Notes under the pieces: generated by a model | The model's input: only the letters and a program-made list of their open reading frames with translations | Told to the model about the DNA's origin: nothing | Database searches by the model: none | Assembly: GCF_004912135.1 (NCBI RefSeq) | Contig: NZ_STGU01000003.1 | Coordinates: 1-64,000 of the forward strand | Length of the DNA stretch: 64,000 bases | Origin: Rhizobium rosettiformans W3 | GTDB lineage: Bacteria; Pseudomonadota; Alphaproteobacteria; Rhizobiales; Rhizobiaceae | Direction: 5' to 3' | Program-made: the position numbers and the translations under genes | In this document: positions 1 through 9,309 of the stretch, one piece after another | Layout: every line of letters begins with the position of its first letter | How positions within the stretch are numbered: position 1 is the stretch's first letter

Positions 1-202
1 CGTTTTCACAAAATTGCAAAAAACGAACAACCCATTGAAGATGAACAGAATTTTCCTGAATGTTATGTTGAGTCGTGTCAAACGGAACCATGGAACGGTC
101 GACGAATGGCCCTCCCACACTTCATTTCGGCTCGCTTGCTTCCGTTTGCAAGCGGAACGCTCCTTGATAGTGTCTGCGTCCCTATAAGGAGTGCACCGAC
201 GC
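1..202. other. Non-coding stretch upstream of the first gene
   Basis: No credible coding frame is seen here. The first 100 bases are AT-richer than the rest of the window, and the region presumably carries the promoter of the ornithine cyclodeaminase-like gene. An AAGGAG ribosome-binding site sits at 186-191. The gene that should lie further upstream is outside the window. Confidence 0.5.
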
Positions 203-1156
203 ATGCTCATTCTCGATCAGAACCAGACCAGACAGGCCCTTCCCTGGGACGCGCTCATCGCGGCGCTCGCCGCCATGTTCAAGACCGGCTGCGTGATGCC
301 GGTTCGCCATCATCATAGCGTTGCCGTTCCCCGGGAAGCCGATGCAACCTTGCTGCTGATGCCGGCCTGGCAGCCTGGAGCGTATATGGGCGTCAAGCTC
401 GTCTCCGTCTTTCCGGACAATCACCTCAGATCCCTGCCCGCAATCCATGGCAGCTATCTCCTCTCCTCCGGCCGCACGGGGGAATTGCTGGCCGTCATCG
501 ATGGCGGCGAGCTCACGGCCCGGCGGACCGCAGCGGCTTCGGCGCTCGCAGCCAGCCATCTTGCCTGGAAAGACGCCTCGAGCCTGCTGGTGGTCGGAAC
601 CGGCCGTCTCTCGGTGAACCTGATCGAAGCCCATAGCCGGGTGCGGCCCATCACCGAGGTGATGATCTGGGGACGTGACCGAGCAAAGGCTGAACAGGCT
701 GTTTCCGAAGCCCGGGCGCTCGGCTATGCGGCCGATGTCGCCGAGGATCTCGAAGCGGCCGCCCGTCAGGCCGACATCATTTCCTGCGCGACGCTGTCGC
801 GTGCGCCTCTCATCCGCGGCGCGTGGCTGAAGCCCGGCAGCCATCTCGACCTGATCGGGGCCTTCAACAAGGACATGCGCGAGAGTGACGACGAGGCTGT
901 CCGGCGTGCCCGTGTCTTCGTCGATACTCGTGCAGGCGCCTTTGCCGAGGCCGGCGACCTCCTGCAGCCCATGGCCGCCGGTGTCATCGATGCCGATCAT
1001 GTGGTCGCCGAATTGTCCGAGCTGGTCGACGGGACAGAAGGCCGCCGCAGCGCCGAGGACATCACGCTGTTCAAGTCCGTCGGGGCAGCACTCGAGGATT
1101 TGGCCGGCGCAATTCTGGCTTACGAGACCGCGACACAGAACAAGGTCAGCGCGTGA
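203..1156 (+). CDS. Ornithine cyclodeaminase / mu-crystallin family protein
   Basis: A 317-residue NAD(P)-dependent enzyme of the ornithine cyclodeaminase/mu-crystallin family. A Rossmann fingerprint GTGRLSVNL lies at about residues 132-140, the conserved ELTARRTAAAS segment at 103-113, and a lysine in VKLV at about 65. Members convert ornithine to proline or reduce cyclic ketimines such as pyrroline-2-carboxylate; sequence alone does not separate these, and the second is common in rhizobial relatives. The ATG at 203 is chosen because AGGAG lies about 11 bases upstream; the in-frame GTG at 191 overlaps the ribosome-binding site. The stop overlaps the next start (GTGA), so it is probably translationally coupled to hrpB. 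Confidence 0.8.
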   Translation: MLILDQNQTRQALPWDALIAALAAMFKTGCVMPVRHHHSVAVPREADATLLLMPAWQPGAYMGVKLVSVFPDNHLRSLPAIHGSYLLSSGRTGELLAVIDGGELTARRTAAASALAASHLAWKDASSLLVVGTGRLSVNLIEAHSRVRPITEVMIWGRDRAKAEQAVSEARALGYAADVAEDLEAAARQADIISCATLSRAPLIRGAWLKPGSHLDLIGAFNKDMRESDDEAVRRARVFVDTRAGAFAEAGDLLQPMAAGVIDADHVVAELSELVDGTEGRRSAEDITLFKSVGAALEDLAGAILAYETATQNKVSA

Positions 1157-3636
1157 CACCGCGCGTGCTTCCTCATTTGCCGATCACCGATCGCCTTGCG
1201 GCGCTGGCCGAGGCACTCGCGGCTGGGAATCGGGCGGTTCTCTCTGCGCCGCCCGGCGCGGGCAAGACGACGCTCGTTCCGCTCCATCTCCTTCAGCAGT
1301 CCTGGCGGGGAGACGGGCGGATCATCCTGCTCGAACCGAGACGACTTGCCGCTCGCGCTGCGGCCTCGCGCATGGCTGCCCTTCTCGGCGAGCCTGTGGG
1401 CCAGACCGTCGGCTACCGGATGCGGCTCGACACCAGGATCAGCGCACAAACCCGCATCGAAGTGGTGACGGAAGGGGTCTTCGTGCGGATGATCCTGGAC
1501 GATCCCGAGCTGCGGGGCGTGGCGGCGGTCCTGTTCGACGAATTTCATGAACGGTCGCTCGATGCCGATCTGGGGCTTGCCCTGGCGCTCGATGCCCAAT
1601 CGGCGCTGCGGGGGGATCTGCGCATCCTCGTCATGTCGGCAACGCTCGATGTCGAGCGCATCACGGCCCTGCTTGCGAACCCACCCGTTATTGTCAGCGA
1701 GGGGCGCAGTTTCCCCGTCGAGATCCGCTATCGCGACAGGCCGGGCGACGAGCGGGTGGAAGACGCGGTGACGGCGGCGATCATGAAGGCGCTCGCCGAA
1801 GAGACCGGTTCCATCCTCGCCTTCCTTCCCGGGCAGGCCGAAATCCGCCGCGTGGCGGAGCGGCTCGAAACCAGGGTCGGGCCGGACATACTGATCGCGC
1901 CGCTCTACGGCATGCTGAGCCAGGCCGAACAGGATGCAGCGATCAAGCCGGCGGCATCCGGTTTTCGCAAGGTTGTCCTGTCGACCTCGATTGCCGAGAC
2001 ATCGATCACCATTGATGGCGTGCGCGTCGTGATCGACAGCGGCTTGCAGCGGCTGCCGGTCTTTGAAGCTTCGACCGGGATCACCCGGCTTGAGACGGTC
2101 CGCGTGTCGCGCGCCTCGGCGGACCAGCGCGCAGGGCGTGCGGGCCGAACCGAACCGGGCATTGCCGTGCGCCTCTGGCATATGGGACAGACGGCAGCGC
2201 TTCCGGCTTTCACGCCACCGGAGATCCTGTCCAGCGATCTCTCCGGACTTGCGCTCGACATGGCCCATTGGGGGGTGGCGGATCCGCGACAGCTGCTGCT
2301 TCTTGATATGCCGCCCGAGGCCGCTTTGAAGGAGGCGCGGCAGCTTCTGTTCGGGCTCGGAGCTCTGGACGAGCGCTTGCAATTGACTGCCAAGGGTCGG
2401 CGGATGCGCGATTTCGGTCTGCCGCCCCGGCTGGCCGCGATGGTGCTCGGGGCTGCCGAGCAGGGGCAGGCGCGCGCCGCGGCGGAACTGGCCGTGCTTC
2501 TGACCGAACAGGGACTGGGTGGCAGCGACCTCGATCTGGACGAGAGGCTGCGGCAATTCCGGCGGGATCGGGGAGAGAGGGCTCGCAATGCCCGCAACCT
2601 CGCCCAGCGTCTGTCGTCCGGCCTTTCGTCGGGCTCATCGGGCGCAAGCAATGGGGATGGCGAACTGCCTGCATCTGCCGGTACACTGCTCATTCATGCC
2701 TTTCCCGACCGGATCGCGCGGCAACGCGGCGGGCGGGGGCGTTTCGTGCTGGCGAATGGACGCGGTGCCGAGATTGCCGGGAGCGAGAGACTGGCCGGCG
2801 CGGAACTGCTCGTCGTCGCCGACCTGACAGGCAAGGCCGCCCAAGGCCGCGTGCTGGCGGCTGCGGAAGTGACGCGCGGCGATATCGAGGCCCTGCGTCC
2901 CGATGCCATTACGACCAAGGATGAAAGCGGCTTCGATCTCTCCAGCCGGCAGGTTCGGGCACGGCGGGTGACGCGGCTCGGCGCCATCGTCTTCGATGAA
3001 CAGCCCCTGCCAAAGCCGAAGGGAGAAGAGGCCGCGCGCGCGCTGGCGGAAGGCGTGCAGCAATTGGGGCTGGCGGTTCTGCCGTTTTCCAAGGCCGCCG
3101 CGCAGCTGCGGCAAAGGCTCGGTTTCCTGCACCGGACGCTTGGTGAACCCTGGCCGGATACATCCGATCACGGCCTGCTCGAACAGCTCGATCTCTGGTT
3201 CATCCCCTTTCAGTCCGGCGTCACCAGTTTTCAGGAGGTCACGGCAGGCAGTCTGCATGACGGATTGATGGCGCTGGTGCCGGCGGGCGCGACCCGCGAG
3301 CTCGACCGTCTCGTGCCCACCCATTTCACCGCACCGACGGGGCAGTCGCATCCGATCCATTATGATGGTGACGAGCCTGTCCTGCAGATCAGGGTGCAGG
3401 AGCTCTTCGGGCTGAAGACCCATCCGACGATCGGCGGCGGCAAATTGCCACTGGTCCTGGAGTTGACCTCGCCGGCGCATCGACCCATTCAGACGACACG
3501 GGATCTTCCCGGGTTCTGGGCGGGCTCGTGGAAGGATGTGCGCGCCGACATGCGCGGGCGTTATCCGAAACACCCCTGGCCGGAGGATCCGGCTGCGGCG
3601 GCCCCGACGACACGAGCGAAACCGCGCGGGACCTGA
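1153..3636 (+). CDS. hrpB: ATP-dependent helicase HrpB
   Basis: An 827-residue DEAH-family RNA/DNA helicase. Visible motifs are Walker A APPGAGKT (about 32-39), the DEFH box (about 129-132), the SAT motif MSATLD (about 161-166), and motif VI region DQRAGRAGRTEPG. Length and the long C-terminal extension match HrpB rather than HrpA. The GTG start overlaps the TGA of the preceding gene. The cellular substrate of HrpB is poorly defined in bacteria, so only helicase activity is inferred. Confidence 0.93.
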   Translation: MTPRVLPHLPITDRLAALAEALAAGNRAVLSAPPGAGKTTLVPLHLLQQSWRGDGRIILLEPRRLAARAAASRMAALLGEPVGQTVGYRMRLDTRISAQTRIEVVTEGVFVRMILDDPELRGVAAVLFDEFHERSLDADLGLALALDAQSALRGDLRILVMSATLDVERITALLANPPVIVSEGRSFPVEIRYRDRPGDERVEDAVTAAIMKALAEETGSILAFLPGQAEIRRVAERLETRVGPDILIAPLYGMLSQAEQDAAIKPAASGFRKVVLSTSIAETSITIDGVRVVIDSGLQRLPVFEASTGITRLETVRVSRASADQRAGRAGRTEPGIAVRLWHMGQTAALPAFTPPEILSSDLSGLALDMAHWGVADPRQLLLLDMPPEAALKEARQLLFGLGALDERLQLTAKGRRMRDFGLPPRLAAMVLGAAEQGQARAAAELAVLLTEQGLGGSDLDLDERLRQFRRDRGERARNARNLAQRLSSGLSSGSSGASNGDGELPASAGTLLIHAFPDRIARQRGGRGRFVLANGRGAEIAGSERLAGAELLVVADLTGKAAQGRVLAAAEVTRGDIEALRPDAITTKDESGFDLSSRQVRARRVTRLGAIVFDEQPLPKPKGEEAARALAEGVQQLGLAVLPFSKAAAQLRQRLGFLHRTLGEPWPDTSDHGLLEQLDLWFIPFQSGVTSFQEVTAGSLHDGLMALVPAGATRELDRLVPTHFTAPTGQSHPIHYDGDEPVLQIRVQELFGLKTHPTIGGGKLPLVLELTSPAHRPIQTTRDLPGFWAGSWKDVRADMRGRYPKHPWPEDPAAAAPTTRAKPRGT

Positions 3637-3658
3637 GGTCTAAGAGGAAGGCGACAGG

Positions 3659-4960
3659 ATGAACATGGATCTGGCTGCCAAGTTCGGACCGACCAGCCGT
3701 CGGCTGCGACTGGAGACGCTGGTCAAGCTGCGCTGGGTGGCGGTCGCCGGCCAGTTGCTGACAATCCTGGTCGTGGCGCTGTGGTTCGAATTCCCCCTGC
3801 CGTTGATGACCTGCCTAGGTCTGATCGCGGCGTTGGCGGCGGCCAATTCGCTTCTGTCCGTCGCCTTCCCGCCGACCTACCGACTGGAGCCGGCCGCGGC
3901 CTTTGCCGTCCTGTCCCTCGACCTCTTCCAGATGGGCGCCCTGCTTTTCATCACCGGCGGGCTGAACAATCCCTTCGCGCCGCTGATCTGCATTCCCGTC
4001 ATCATTTCCTTCGCATCGCAGCCGAGCCGGCATTCGATCGCGCTCTTCGTCACCGCGCTTGCCTTCATCACCCTGCTCGCCTTCACGCCCTATCCCCTGC
4101 CCTGGTTCGAGGGGCGCAGCCTCGAAGTGCATCCGCTGCTACAGCTCGGCATGTGGAGCTCGATCGTGTCGATGACGGCTTTTGCGGCCTTCTACGCCTA
4201 TCGCGTGTCCCAGGAAGCCACTCTTCTTGCCGATGCACTGACCGCGACCGAGCTCATCCTCCAGCGGGAGAAACACCTGCATCAGCTGGACGGGCTTGCG
4301 GCTGCCGCAGCGCATGAGCTGGGTACGCCGCTGGCAACGATTAGTGTGGTGGCAAAGGAGATGGAGCGCGACCTCGGACAGGACGAGCGCTTCCGCGAAG
4401 ACGTGCAGCTGCTGCGCAGCCAGAGCGAGCGTTGCCGCGATATCCTGCGCCGCCTGACCTCGCTCGCCACGGAAGGCGAGGCGCATATGCGTGAGCTTCC
4501 TCTGTCCTCGATGATCGAGGAAGTCATCGCGCCGCATCGCGAGTTTGGCGTGAAGGTGGAGCTGATCGAGCTGTCTGCGCGTGCCGAGGAGCCGGTGGGC
4601 AGCCGCAACCCCGCGATTCTCTATGGGCTTGGCAATCTATTGGAGAATGCGGTCGATTATGCCCGCTCGAAGGTGACCGTCAGTGTCGAGCATACGGCGG
4701 CCGATGTCACGGTGACCATCGAGGACGACGGGGCCGGATTTTCTGCCGGGGTCTTGCAAAGAATTGGCGAGCCCTATGTTACCAGCAGACAAAGCGATAC
4801 GCGCGCCGGTGGGCTCGGGCTCGGACTGTTCATCGCCAAGACCTTGCTGGAGCGGTCCGGCGCGAGCCTCCGGTTCGAAAATCGAAGCCCCGAGGGTTCC
4901 GGAGCCCGGGTGGTGGTCAACTGGCCACGCGAATACATGGAATTGGACACGTCGATATGA
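3659..4960 (+). CDS. actS: Redox sensor histidine kinase ActS (RegB/PrrB family)
   Basis: A 433-residue membrane histidine kinase. Residues 20-190 hold several hydrophobic segments, with the RegB quinone-site signature GGLNNPF at about 100-106. The H-box AHELGTPLATI puts the phospho-accepting histidine at about 219. A cysteine at about 259 (SERCRDIL) lies exactly 40 residues after it, the same spacing as His225 and the redox-active Cys265 of Rhodobacter RegB. The ATPase domain has the N-box NLLENAVDYA and the G2 box GGLGLGLFIAKTLL. It is followed by its partner actR. AGGAAG lies eight bases before the ATG. In rhizobia this pair is known for acid tolerance and redox control. Confidence 0.92.
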   Translation: MNMDLAAKFGPTSRRLRLETLVKLRWVAVAGQLLTILVVALWFEFPLPLMTCLGLIAALAAANSLLSVAFPPTYRLEPAAAFAVLSLDLFQMGALLFITGGLNNPFAPLICIPVIISFASQPSRHSIALFVTALAFITLLAFTPYPLPWFEGRSLEVHPLLQLGMWSSIVSMTAFAAFYAYRVSQEATLLADALTATELILQREKHLHQLDGLAAAAAHELGTPLATISVVAKEMERDLGQDERFREDVQLLRSQSERCRDILRRLTSLATEGEAHMRELPLSSMIEEVIAPHREFGVKVELIELSARAEEPVGSRNPAILYGLGNLLENAVDYARSKVTVSVEHTAADVTVTIEDDGAGFSAGVLQRIGEPYVTSRQSDTRAGGLGLGLFIAKTLLERSGASLRFENRSPEGSGARVVVNWPREYMELDTSI

Positions 4961-5032
4961 CTTTACCTCTGCGGTCTGAGGATCGCATATGGTTTATCGC
5001 AGACTTTTCGTACAGTCGCAGGAACACAGAAC

Positions 5033-5629
5033 ATGGCAGACGCAGCATCACAGGTCGCAAAATCCGCCACCGGCACACAGCAGGCAGGCAATCCCGATCT
5101 CGGGCCTGACCCGTCCCTGTTGATCGTTGACGACGATGCGCCGTTTTTGCGCCGGCTGGCACGCGCCATGGAAAGCCGCGGATTTGCGGTGGAGCTTGCG
5201 GGCTCCGTCGCCGAAGGGATCGCCAAAGCCAAGGAAGCAGCACCGGCCTACGCCGTGGTGGATCTGAGACTCGGCGACGGCACCGGGCTCGATGTCATCG
5301 AGGCGATCCGTGAGCGTCGATCCGACACCCGCATCATCGTGCTGACGGGCTATGGTAATATCGCCACCGCTGTCACCGCCGTGAAACTCGGAGCGCTTGA
5401 TTATCTCGCAAAGCCTGCGGATGCCGACGATGTCTATCTCGCCCTGACCCAGCGGCCCGGTGAAAAGGCGGAAATTCCGGAGAACCCGATGTCCGCGGAC
5501 CGGATTCGCTGGGAGCACATCCAGCGCGTCTATGAAAGCTGCGACCGCAATGTTTCGGAGACAGCACGGCGGCTCAACATGCATCGCCGGACATTGCAGC
5601 GCATTCTGGCGAAGCGCGCGCCGAAGTAA
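5033..5629 (+). CDS. actR: Response regulator ActR (RegA/PrrA family)
   Basis: A 198-residue response regulator. The receiver domain has the acidic pair IVDDD (about 31-35), phospho-acceptor Asp at about 77 (VVDLRLGDG), and the conserved Lys in YLAKP. A short linker leads to a Fis-type helix-turn-helix at the C-terminus (SETARRLNMHRRTLQRIL), as in RegA/PrrA. Unlike NtrC proteins it has no AAA+ domain. It lies 72 bases after actS and should be its phosphorylation target. Its stop codon is only one base from the stop of convergent mmcB. Confidence 0.93.
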   Translation: MADAASQVAKSATGTQQAGNPDLGPDPSLLIVDDDAPFLRRLARAMESRGFAVELAGSVAEGIAKAKEAAPAYAVVDLRLGDGTGLDVIEAIRERRSDTRIIVLTGYGNIATAVTAVKLGALDYLAKPADADDVYLALTQRPGEKAEIPENPMSADRIRWEHIQRVYESCDRNVSETARRLNMHRRTLQRILAKRAPK

Positions 5630-5630
5630 C

Positions 5631-6113
5631 TTACAGCGTCTTCAACTGCGCAGCCCACTCCGCAGCCATCAGCCTTTGGGCGGCGGCCCTCGAGAAATCG
5701 AGGGTGACGGCCTTGCGCGTGGCGGGGGGCAGGCGATGCTCCGGCGCTTCCCGCACAACATGCCCGGAATATCCGTCCGACAGGAACAGCCCGCAGTCCT
5801 CCGGGAAGATGTCGAGCGGAACGCCCGCATGGGTGGCGAAGAAGAGACGGTCGCAGTAGCGACGGTAGTCGGGCCATTTGCGGTCGACCCTGAAATCCTC
5901 GATCGAGGATTTGATCTCCACGATCCAGATTTCCCCTTTTTCCGAGAGCGCGATCAGATCCGCCCGACGCCCATTGGACAGGGTGAGTTCGGGAAGAATG
6001 GCAAAACGCATCTCCGCCAGGAGGATCTGTACACCGCGGCGAATCATCATCGCGCGATCGGACTGACGTCCGTCGATTAAGGGATTGTTTACCGCTACAG
6101 AGATCAAGGTCAT
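5631..6113 (-). CDS. mmcB: MmcB-family DNA repair protein
   Basis: A 160-residue protein of the alphaproteobacterial MmcB family, named from a Caulobacter gene for mitomycin C resistance. The core resembles a PD-(D/E)XK nuclease fold: an acidic residue in RRADLIAL followed by VEIKSS, giving D...E-x-K. The family is often LexA-controlled, but I did not find a convincing SOS box. ATG at 6113 is preferred because GGAG lies six bases upstream; a TTG further upstream would add 12 residues without such a site. It is divergent from the L,D-transpeptidase gene. Confidence 0.8.
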   Translation of the reverse strand: MTLISVAVNNPLIDGRQSDRAMMIRRGVQILLAEMRFAILPELTLSNGRRADLIALSEKGEIWIVEIKSSIEDFRVDRKWPDYRRYCDRLFFATHAGVPLDIFPEDCGLFLSDGYSGHVVREAPEHRLPPATRKAVTLDFSRAAAQRLMAAEWAAQLKTL

Positions 6114-6290
6114 GGAAAACTCCGCTCCGCGCGCCGAAGTCTGTTGCAAAAAAGCAATGCGGAGTCATTTTGCACCGCCGAAGACATTCGGCTGAAGTAC
6201 GGCACTTGCACTGCCGAGATTAATTCAAAATAAACCATAATCAAGGATGGTCACCGAGCCATCTTCCAGCCATCACCCAAGAGCTTCCTT

Positions 6291-6956
6291 ATGCGCTTCC
6301 GCAATATCCTGACTGCGCTCGGCCTGGTTATGTCCATCGGCCTTGCGGGCTGCACGACGACGACCGGTGAAAAGACAGAAGTCGCCGAAACCACCAAGAT
6401 CGAGATCTTCAGCGATTCCTATGGCTCCGTAACCGATGCTGGTTATGCCCTGCCCGCGATTCCGATTCAGAAGGTCGACAAGAAGTTTCACCGACAAATT
6501 GTCGATTATGCGACCAAGGAAAAGCCGGGCACGATTGTCGTGAATACGCGCGAGCGTTTCCTTTACTACGTTCTGCCGCGCGGCAAGGCCGTTCGTTATG
6601 GCATCGGCGTCGGCAAGCAGGGCTTTGCCTGGGAAGGTGAAGCTTATATCGCCTGGAAGCAGGCCTGGCCGACCTGGCATCCGCCGAAGGAGATGGCAGA
6701 GCGCAAGCCTGAAGTGGCCAAGTATGTCGAGAAGGGCATGGATCCCGGCCTGCGCAACCCGCTCGGTGCCCGCGCCATGTATCTCTTCAACGAAAAGGGC
6801 CAGGACACGCTGTTCCGCCTGCACGGCACGCCGGAATGGGCTTCGATCGGTACGGCTGCGTCTTCGGGCTGCATCCGCCTGATGAACCAGGACGTGATCG
6901 ACCTCTACAATCGCGTGAAGCCGGGCCGCAACTCCAAGGTCGTTGTGCAGCAGTAA
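6291..6956 (+). CDS. L,D-transpeptidase lipoprotein (ErfK/YbiS family)
   Basis: A 221-residue secreted protein. The N-terminus is a lipoprotein signal ending in LAGC, with lipidated Cys at about 21. The YkuD catalytic domain follows: HGTPEW (His at about 178) and SSGCIRL (catalytic Cys at about 194). Such enzymes make 3-3 cross-links in peptidoglycan or attach proteins to it, acting in the periplasm; which of these applies cannot be read here. It is a single-gene unit ending at a strong hairpin terminator at 6981-7014. Confidence 0.9.
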   Translation: MRFRNILTALGLVMSIGLAGCTTTTGEKTEVAETTKIEIFSDSYGSVTDAGYALPAIPIQKVDKKFHRQIVDYATKEKPGTIVVNTRERFLYYVLPRGKAVRYGIGVGKQGFAWEGEAYIAWKQAWPTWHPPKEMAERKPEVAKYVEKGMDPGLRNPLGARAMYLFNEKGQDTLFRLHGTPEWASIGTAASSGCIRLMNQDVIDLYNRVKPGRNSKVVVQQ

Positions 6957-6980
6957 GCTTCCGATACTACACTCCACAAA

Positions 6981-7014
6981 GAGGCCCGCCGGATCGCTCC
7001 GGCGGGCCTCGTTG
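6981..7014. terminator. Bidirectional rho-independent terminator
   Basis: A perfect 13-base-pair GC-rich stem (6981-6993 with 6998-7010) closes a four-base loop and is followed by GTTGTT on plus and a T-containing stretch on minus. It sits between the convergent L,D-transpeptidase and malate synthase genes and probably serves both. Confidence 0.85.
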
Positions 7015-7037
7015 TTATGGGTTTCAGTCGCCGGCGA

Positions 7038-9206
7038 TCAGGCCGCCGACTTCGCCTTCAGCTCGATGCGGCGACGGTGGAGCACCGGCTCGGTATAGCC
7101 ATTGGGTTGCTCCCTGCCCTTCAGGACGAGATCGAGAGCGGCCTGGAAGGCGACCGATCCCTCGTAATCCTTCGCCATCGGCAGATAAGCGGGATCACCG
7201 GCATTCTGGCCGTCGACAACGACGGCCATGCGCTTCAGCGTTTCGATGACCTGCTCGTCCGTCACCACGCCATGATGCAGCCAGTTGGCCATGTGCTGCG
7301 CGGAAATGCGCAGGGTTGCACGGTCTTCCATCAGACCGACATTATTGATGTCCGGCACCTTGGAGCAGCCGACGCCCTGATCGATCCAGCGCACGACGTA
7401 ACCGAGGATTCCTTGCGCGTTGTTGTCGAGCTCGCGCTGGATTTCTTCCGGGGTCCAATTCGGACGCGTTGCGACCGGAACGGAAAGAATGTCCGAGAGC
7501 TTGGCCCGCGCGCGGGACTTCAGGCTGTTCTGGACGTCCGCGACATTGATGCTGTGGTAATGCGTAGCGTGCAGCGTGGCCGCCGTCGGTGACGGAACCC
7601 AGGCCGTGTTGGCGCCGGCTTTCGGATGAGCGATCTTCTGCTCCAGCATCGCCGCCATCAGATCCGGCATGGCCCACATGCCCTTGCCGATCTGGGCATG
7701 ACCGGAGAGGCCGCATTCGAGGCCGATGTCGACGTTCCAGTTTTCGTAAGCCGAGATCCAGGCCGCCTGCTTCATATCACCCTTGCGGATCATGGGGCCA
7801 GCTTCCATCGAGGTGTGGATCTCGTCGCCGGTGCGGTCAAGGAAACCGGTGTTGATGAAGACGACGCGCTCGCGGGCAGCGCGGATGCATTCCTTGAGAT
7901 TGACGGTGGTCCGGCGCTCTTCGTCCATGATGCCCATCTTGATCGTGTTGGGCGCCATTCCGATCAGCTGTTCTACCGCCGAGAAGATTTCGCAGGCGAA
8001 GGCCACTTCTTCCGGCCCATGCATCTTGGGCTTCACGACATACATTGAGCCGGCGCGGGAATTCTTGCGGCGACCGTTCGAGCCGATATCGTGCAAAGCG
8101 ATGAGTGCGGTGATCGCCGCATCCATGATGCCTTCCGGCACCTCGTTGCCGTCCTTGTCGGTGATCGCAGGATTGGTCATGAGGTGACCGACATTGCGAA
8201 CGAGCATCAGGGATCGGCCCGGAAGCGTCACCTTGTCGCCGTCAACGCCAGTCAGATCGACGTCCTTGCTCAGCGCACGGGTAAAGGTCTTGCCAGCCTT
8301 CGTGACTTCCTCGGTCAGATCGCCCTTCATCAGGCCGAGCCAATTGGAATAGACGGTGACCTTGTCCTCTGCGTCGACGGCGGCAACCGAATCCTCGCAG
8401 TCCATGATCGTGGTGAGTGCCGATTCCAGCCCGACATCGGCGATGCCGGCGGGATCGTCCTTGCCGATCAGGCTGTCCGGATCAACGAAAACCAGGGTGT
8501 GCAGTCCGTTGGTGCGGAAGTAGAGGCGGTACGCCTTTTCATTTTCGCGCTTGAAACCGACATATTGGTCGGGGCTGGACAGGCCGGTCCGTCCGTTGGA
8601 GGTCTCGACAAACAGCGCTCCGTTTTCGAAATCGAAGCCGGTGACATCCGCCCAGCTGCCGCCGGCGAGCGGCAGGCTCCGGTCGAGGAAGGCTTTCGCC
8701 CAGGCGACGACCTTGCCGCCGCGAACCGGATTGTAGCCCTTGCCCTTCTCCGCACCGTCGGCTTCGGAAATCGCGTCGGTGCCATAGAGCGCATCGTAAA
8801 GCGAACCCCAGCGGGCATTGGCAGCGTTCAAGGCATAACGCGCGTTCATCACCGGAACCACGAGCTGCGGCCCAGCGATCGACGAGATCTCCGGATCGAC
8901 ATTGGCCGTTTCGATCTTGAAGTCGGGGCCTTCCGGCAGAAGATAACCGATGTCGCGGAGGAAGCTTTCATAGGCCCCGAGATCAGAGGGAGCCCCGTTC
9001 TTGCGATACCAGGCATCGATTTGAGCCTGCAGTTCATCGCGCTTGGCCAGCAGGGAACGGTTCTTCGGTGCCAGCTCGTGCACGATCTTCGAGAAGCCGG
9101 CGAAGAAGGCCTCAGCCTCGACGTCCGTGCCCGGGATGACGTCGTTGACGATGAACTCGTAGAGGCGTTTGTCGATCGAAAGACCATGGGCTGAAACGGA
9201 TGTCAT
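7038..9206 (-). CDS. glcB: Malate synthase G
   Basis: A 722-residue malate synthase of the large monomeric G type. It condenses glyoxylate with acetyl-CoA to malate in the glyoxylate bypass or during glycolate use. Recognisable family segments include [18 protein letters not shown] and [20 protein letters not shown]; length fits the usual 720-730 residues. The ATG at 9206 has GAGGAG seven bases upstream and gives a family-like N-terminus; in-frame starts further upstream lack this. No isocitrate lyase gene is in the window. Confidence 0.96.
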   Translation of the reverse strand: MTSVSAHGLSIDKRLYEFIVNDVIPGTDVEAEAFFAGFSKIVHELAPKNRSLLAKRDELQAQIDAWYRKNGAPSDLGAYESFLRDIGYLLPEGPDFKIETANVDPEISSIAGPQLVVPVMNARYALNAANARWGSLYDALYGTDAISEADGAEKGKGYNPVRGGKVVAWAKAFLDRSLPLAGGSWADVTGFDFENGALFVETSNGRTGLSSPDQYVGFKRENEKAYRLYFRTNGLHTLVFVDPDSLIGKDDPAGIADVGLESALTTIMDCEDSVAAVDAEDKVTVYSNWLGLMKGDLTEEVTKAGKTFTRALSKDVDLTGVDGDKVTLPGRSLMLVRNVGHLMTNPAITDKDGNEVPEGIMDAAITALIALHDIGSNGRRKNSRAGSMYVVKPKMHGPEEVAFACEIFSAVEQLIGMAPNTIKMGIMDEERRTTVNLKECIRAARERVVFINTGFLDRTGDEIHTSMEAGPMIRKGDMKQAAWISAYENWNVDIGLECGLSGHAQIGKGMWAMPDLMAAMLEQKIAHPKAGANTAWVPSPTAATLHATHYHSINVADVQNSLKSRARAKLSDILSVPVATRPNWTPEEIQRELDNNAQGILGYVVRWIDQGVGCSKVPDINNVGLMEDRATLRISAQHMANWLHHGVVTDEQVIETLKRMAVVVDGQNAGDPAYLPMAKDYEGSVAFQAALDLVLKGREQPNGYTEPVLHRRRIELKAKSAA

Positions 9207-9293
9207 GACGTCACTCCTCATACTGATGTCGCTGTTGGCCACAGCATCGCTGAAATGCATTCCTAGTCAATCTTGCATAAATTAGAAATATTG

Positions 9294-9308
9294 TTTCCGT
9301 TTTGGAAA
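9294..9308. promoter_or_regulatory. Short inverted repeat in the glcB promoter region
   Basis: TTTCC and GGAAA arms separated by five bases lie about 90 bases upstream of the glcB start, in a short AT-rich gap between glcB and the upstream hydantoinase-like gene. This could be an operator half-site pair. Five-base arms are weak evidence. Confidence 0.2.
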
Positions 9309-9309
9309 G

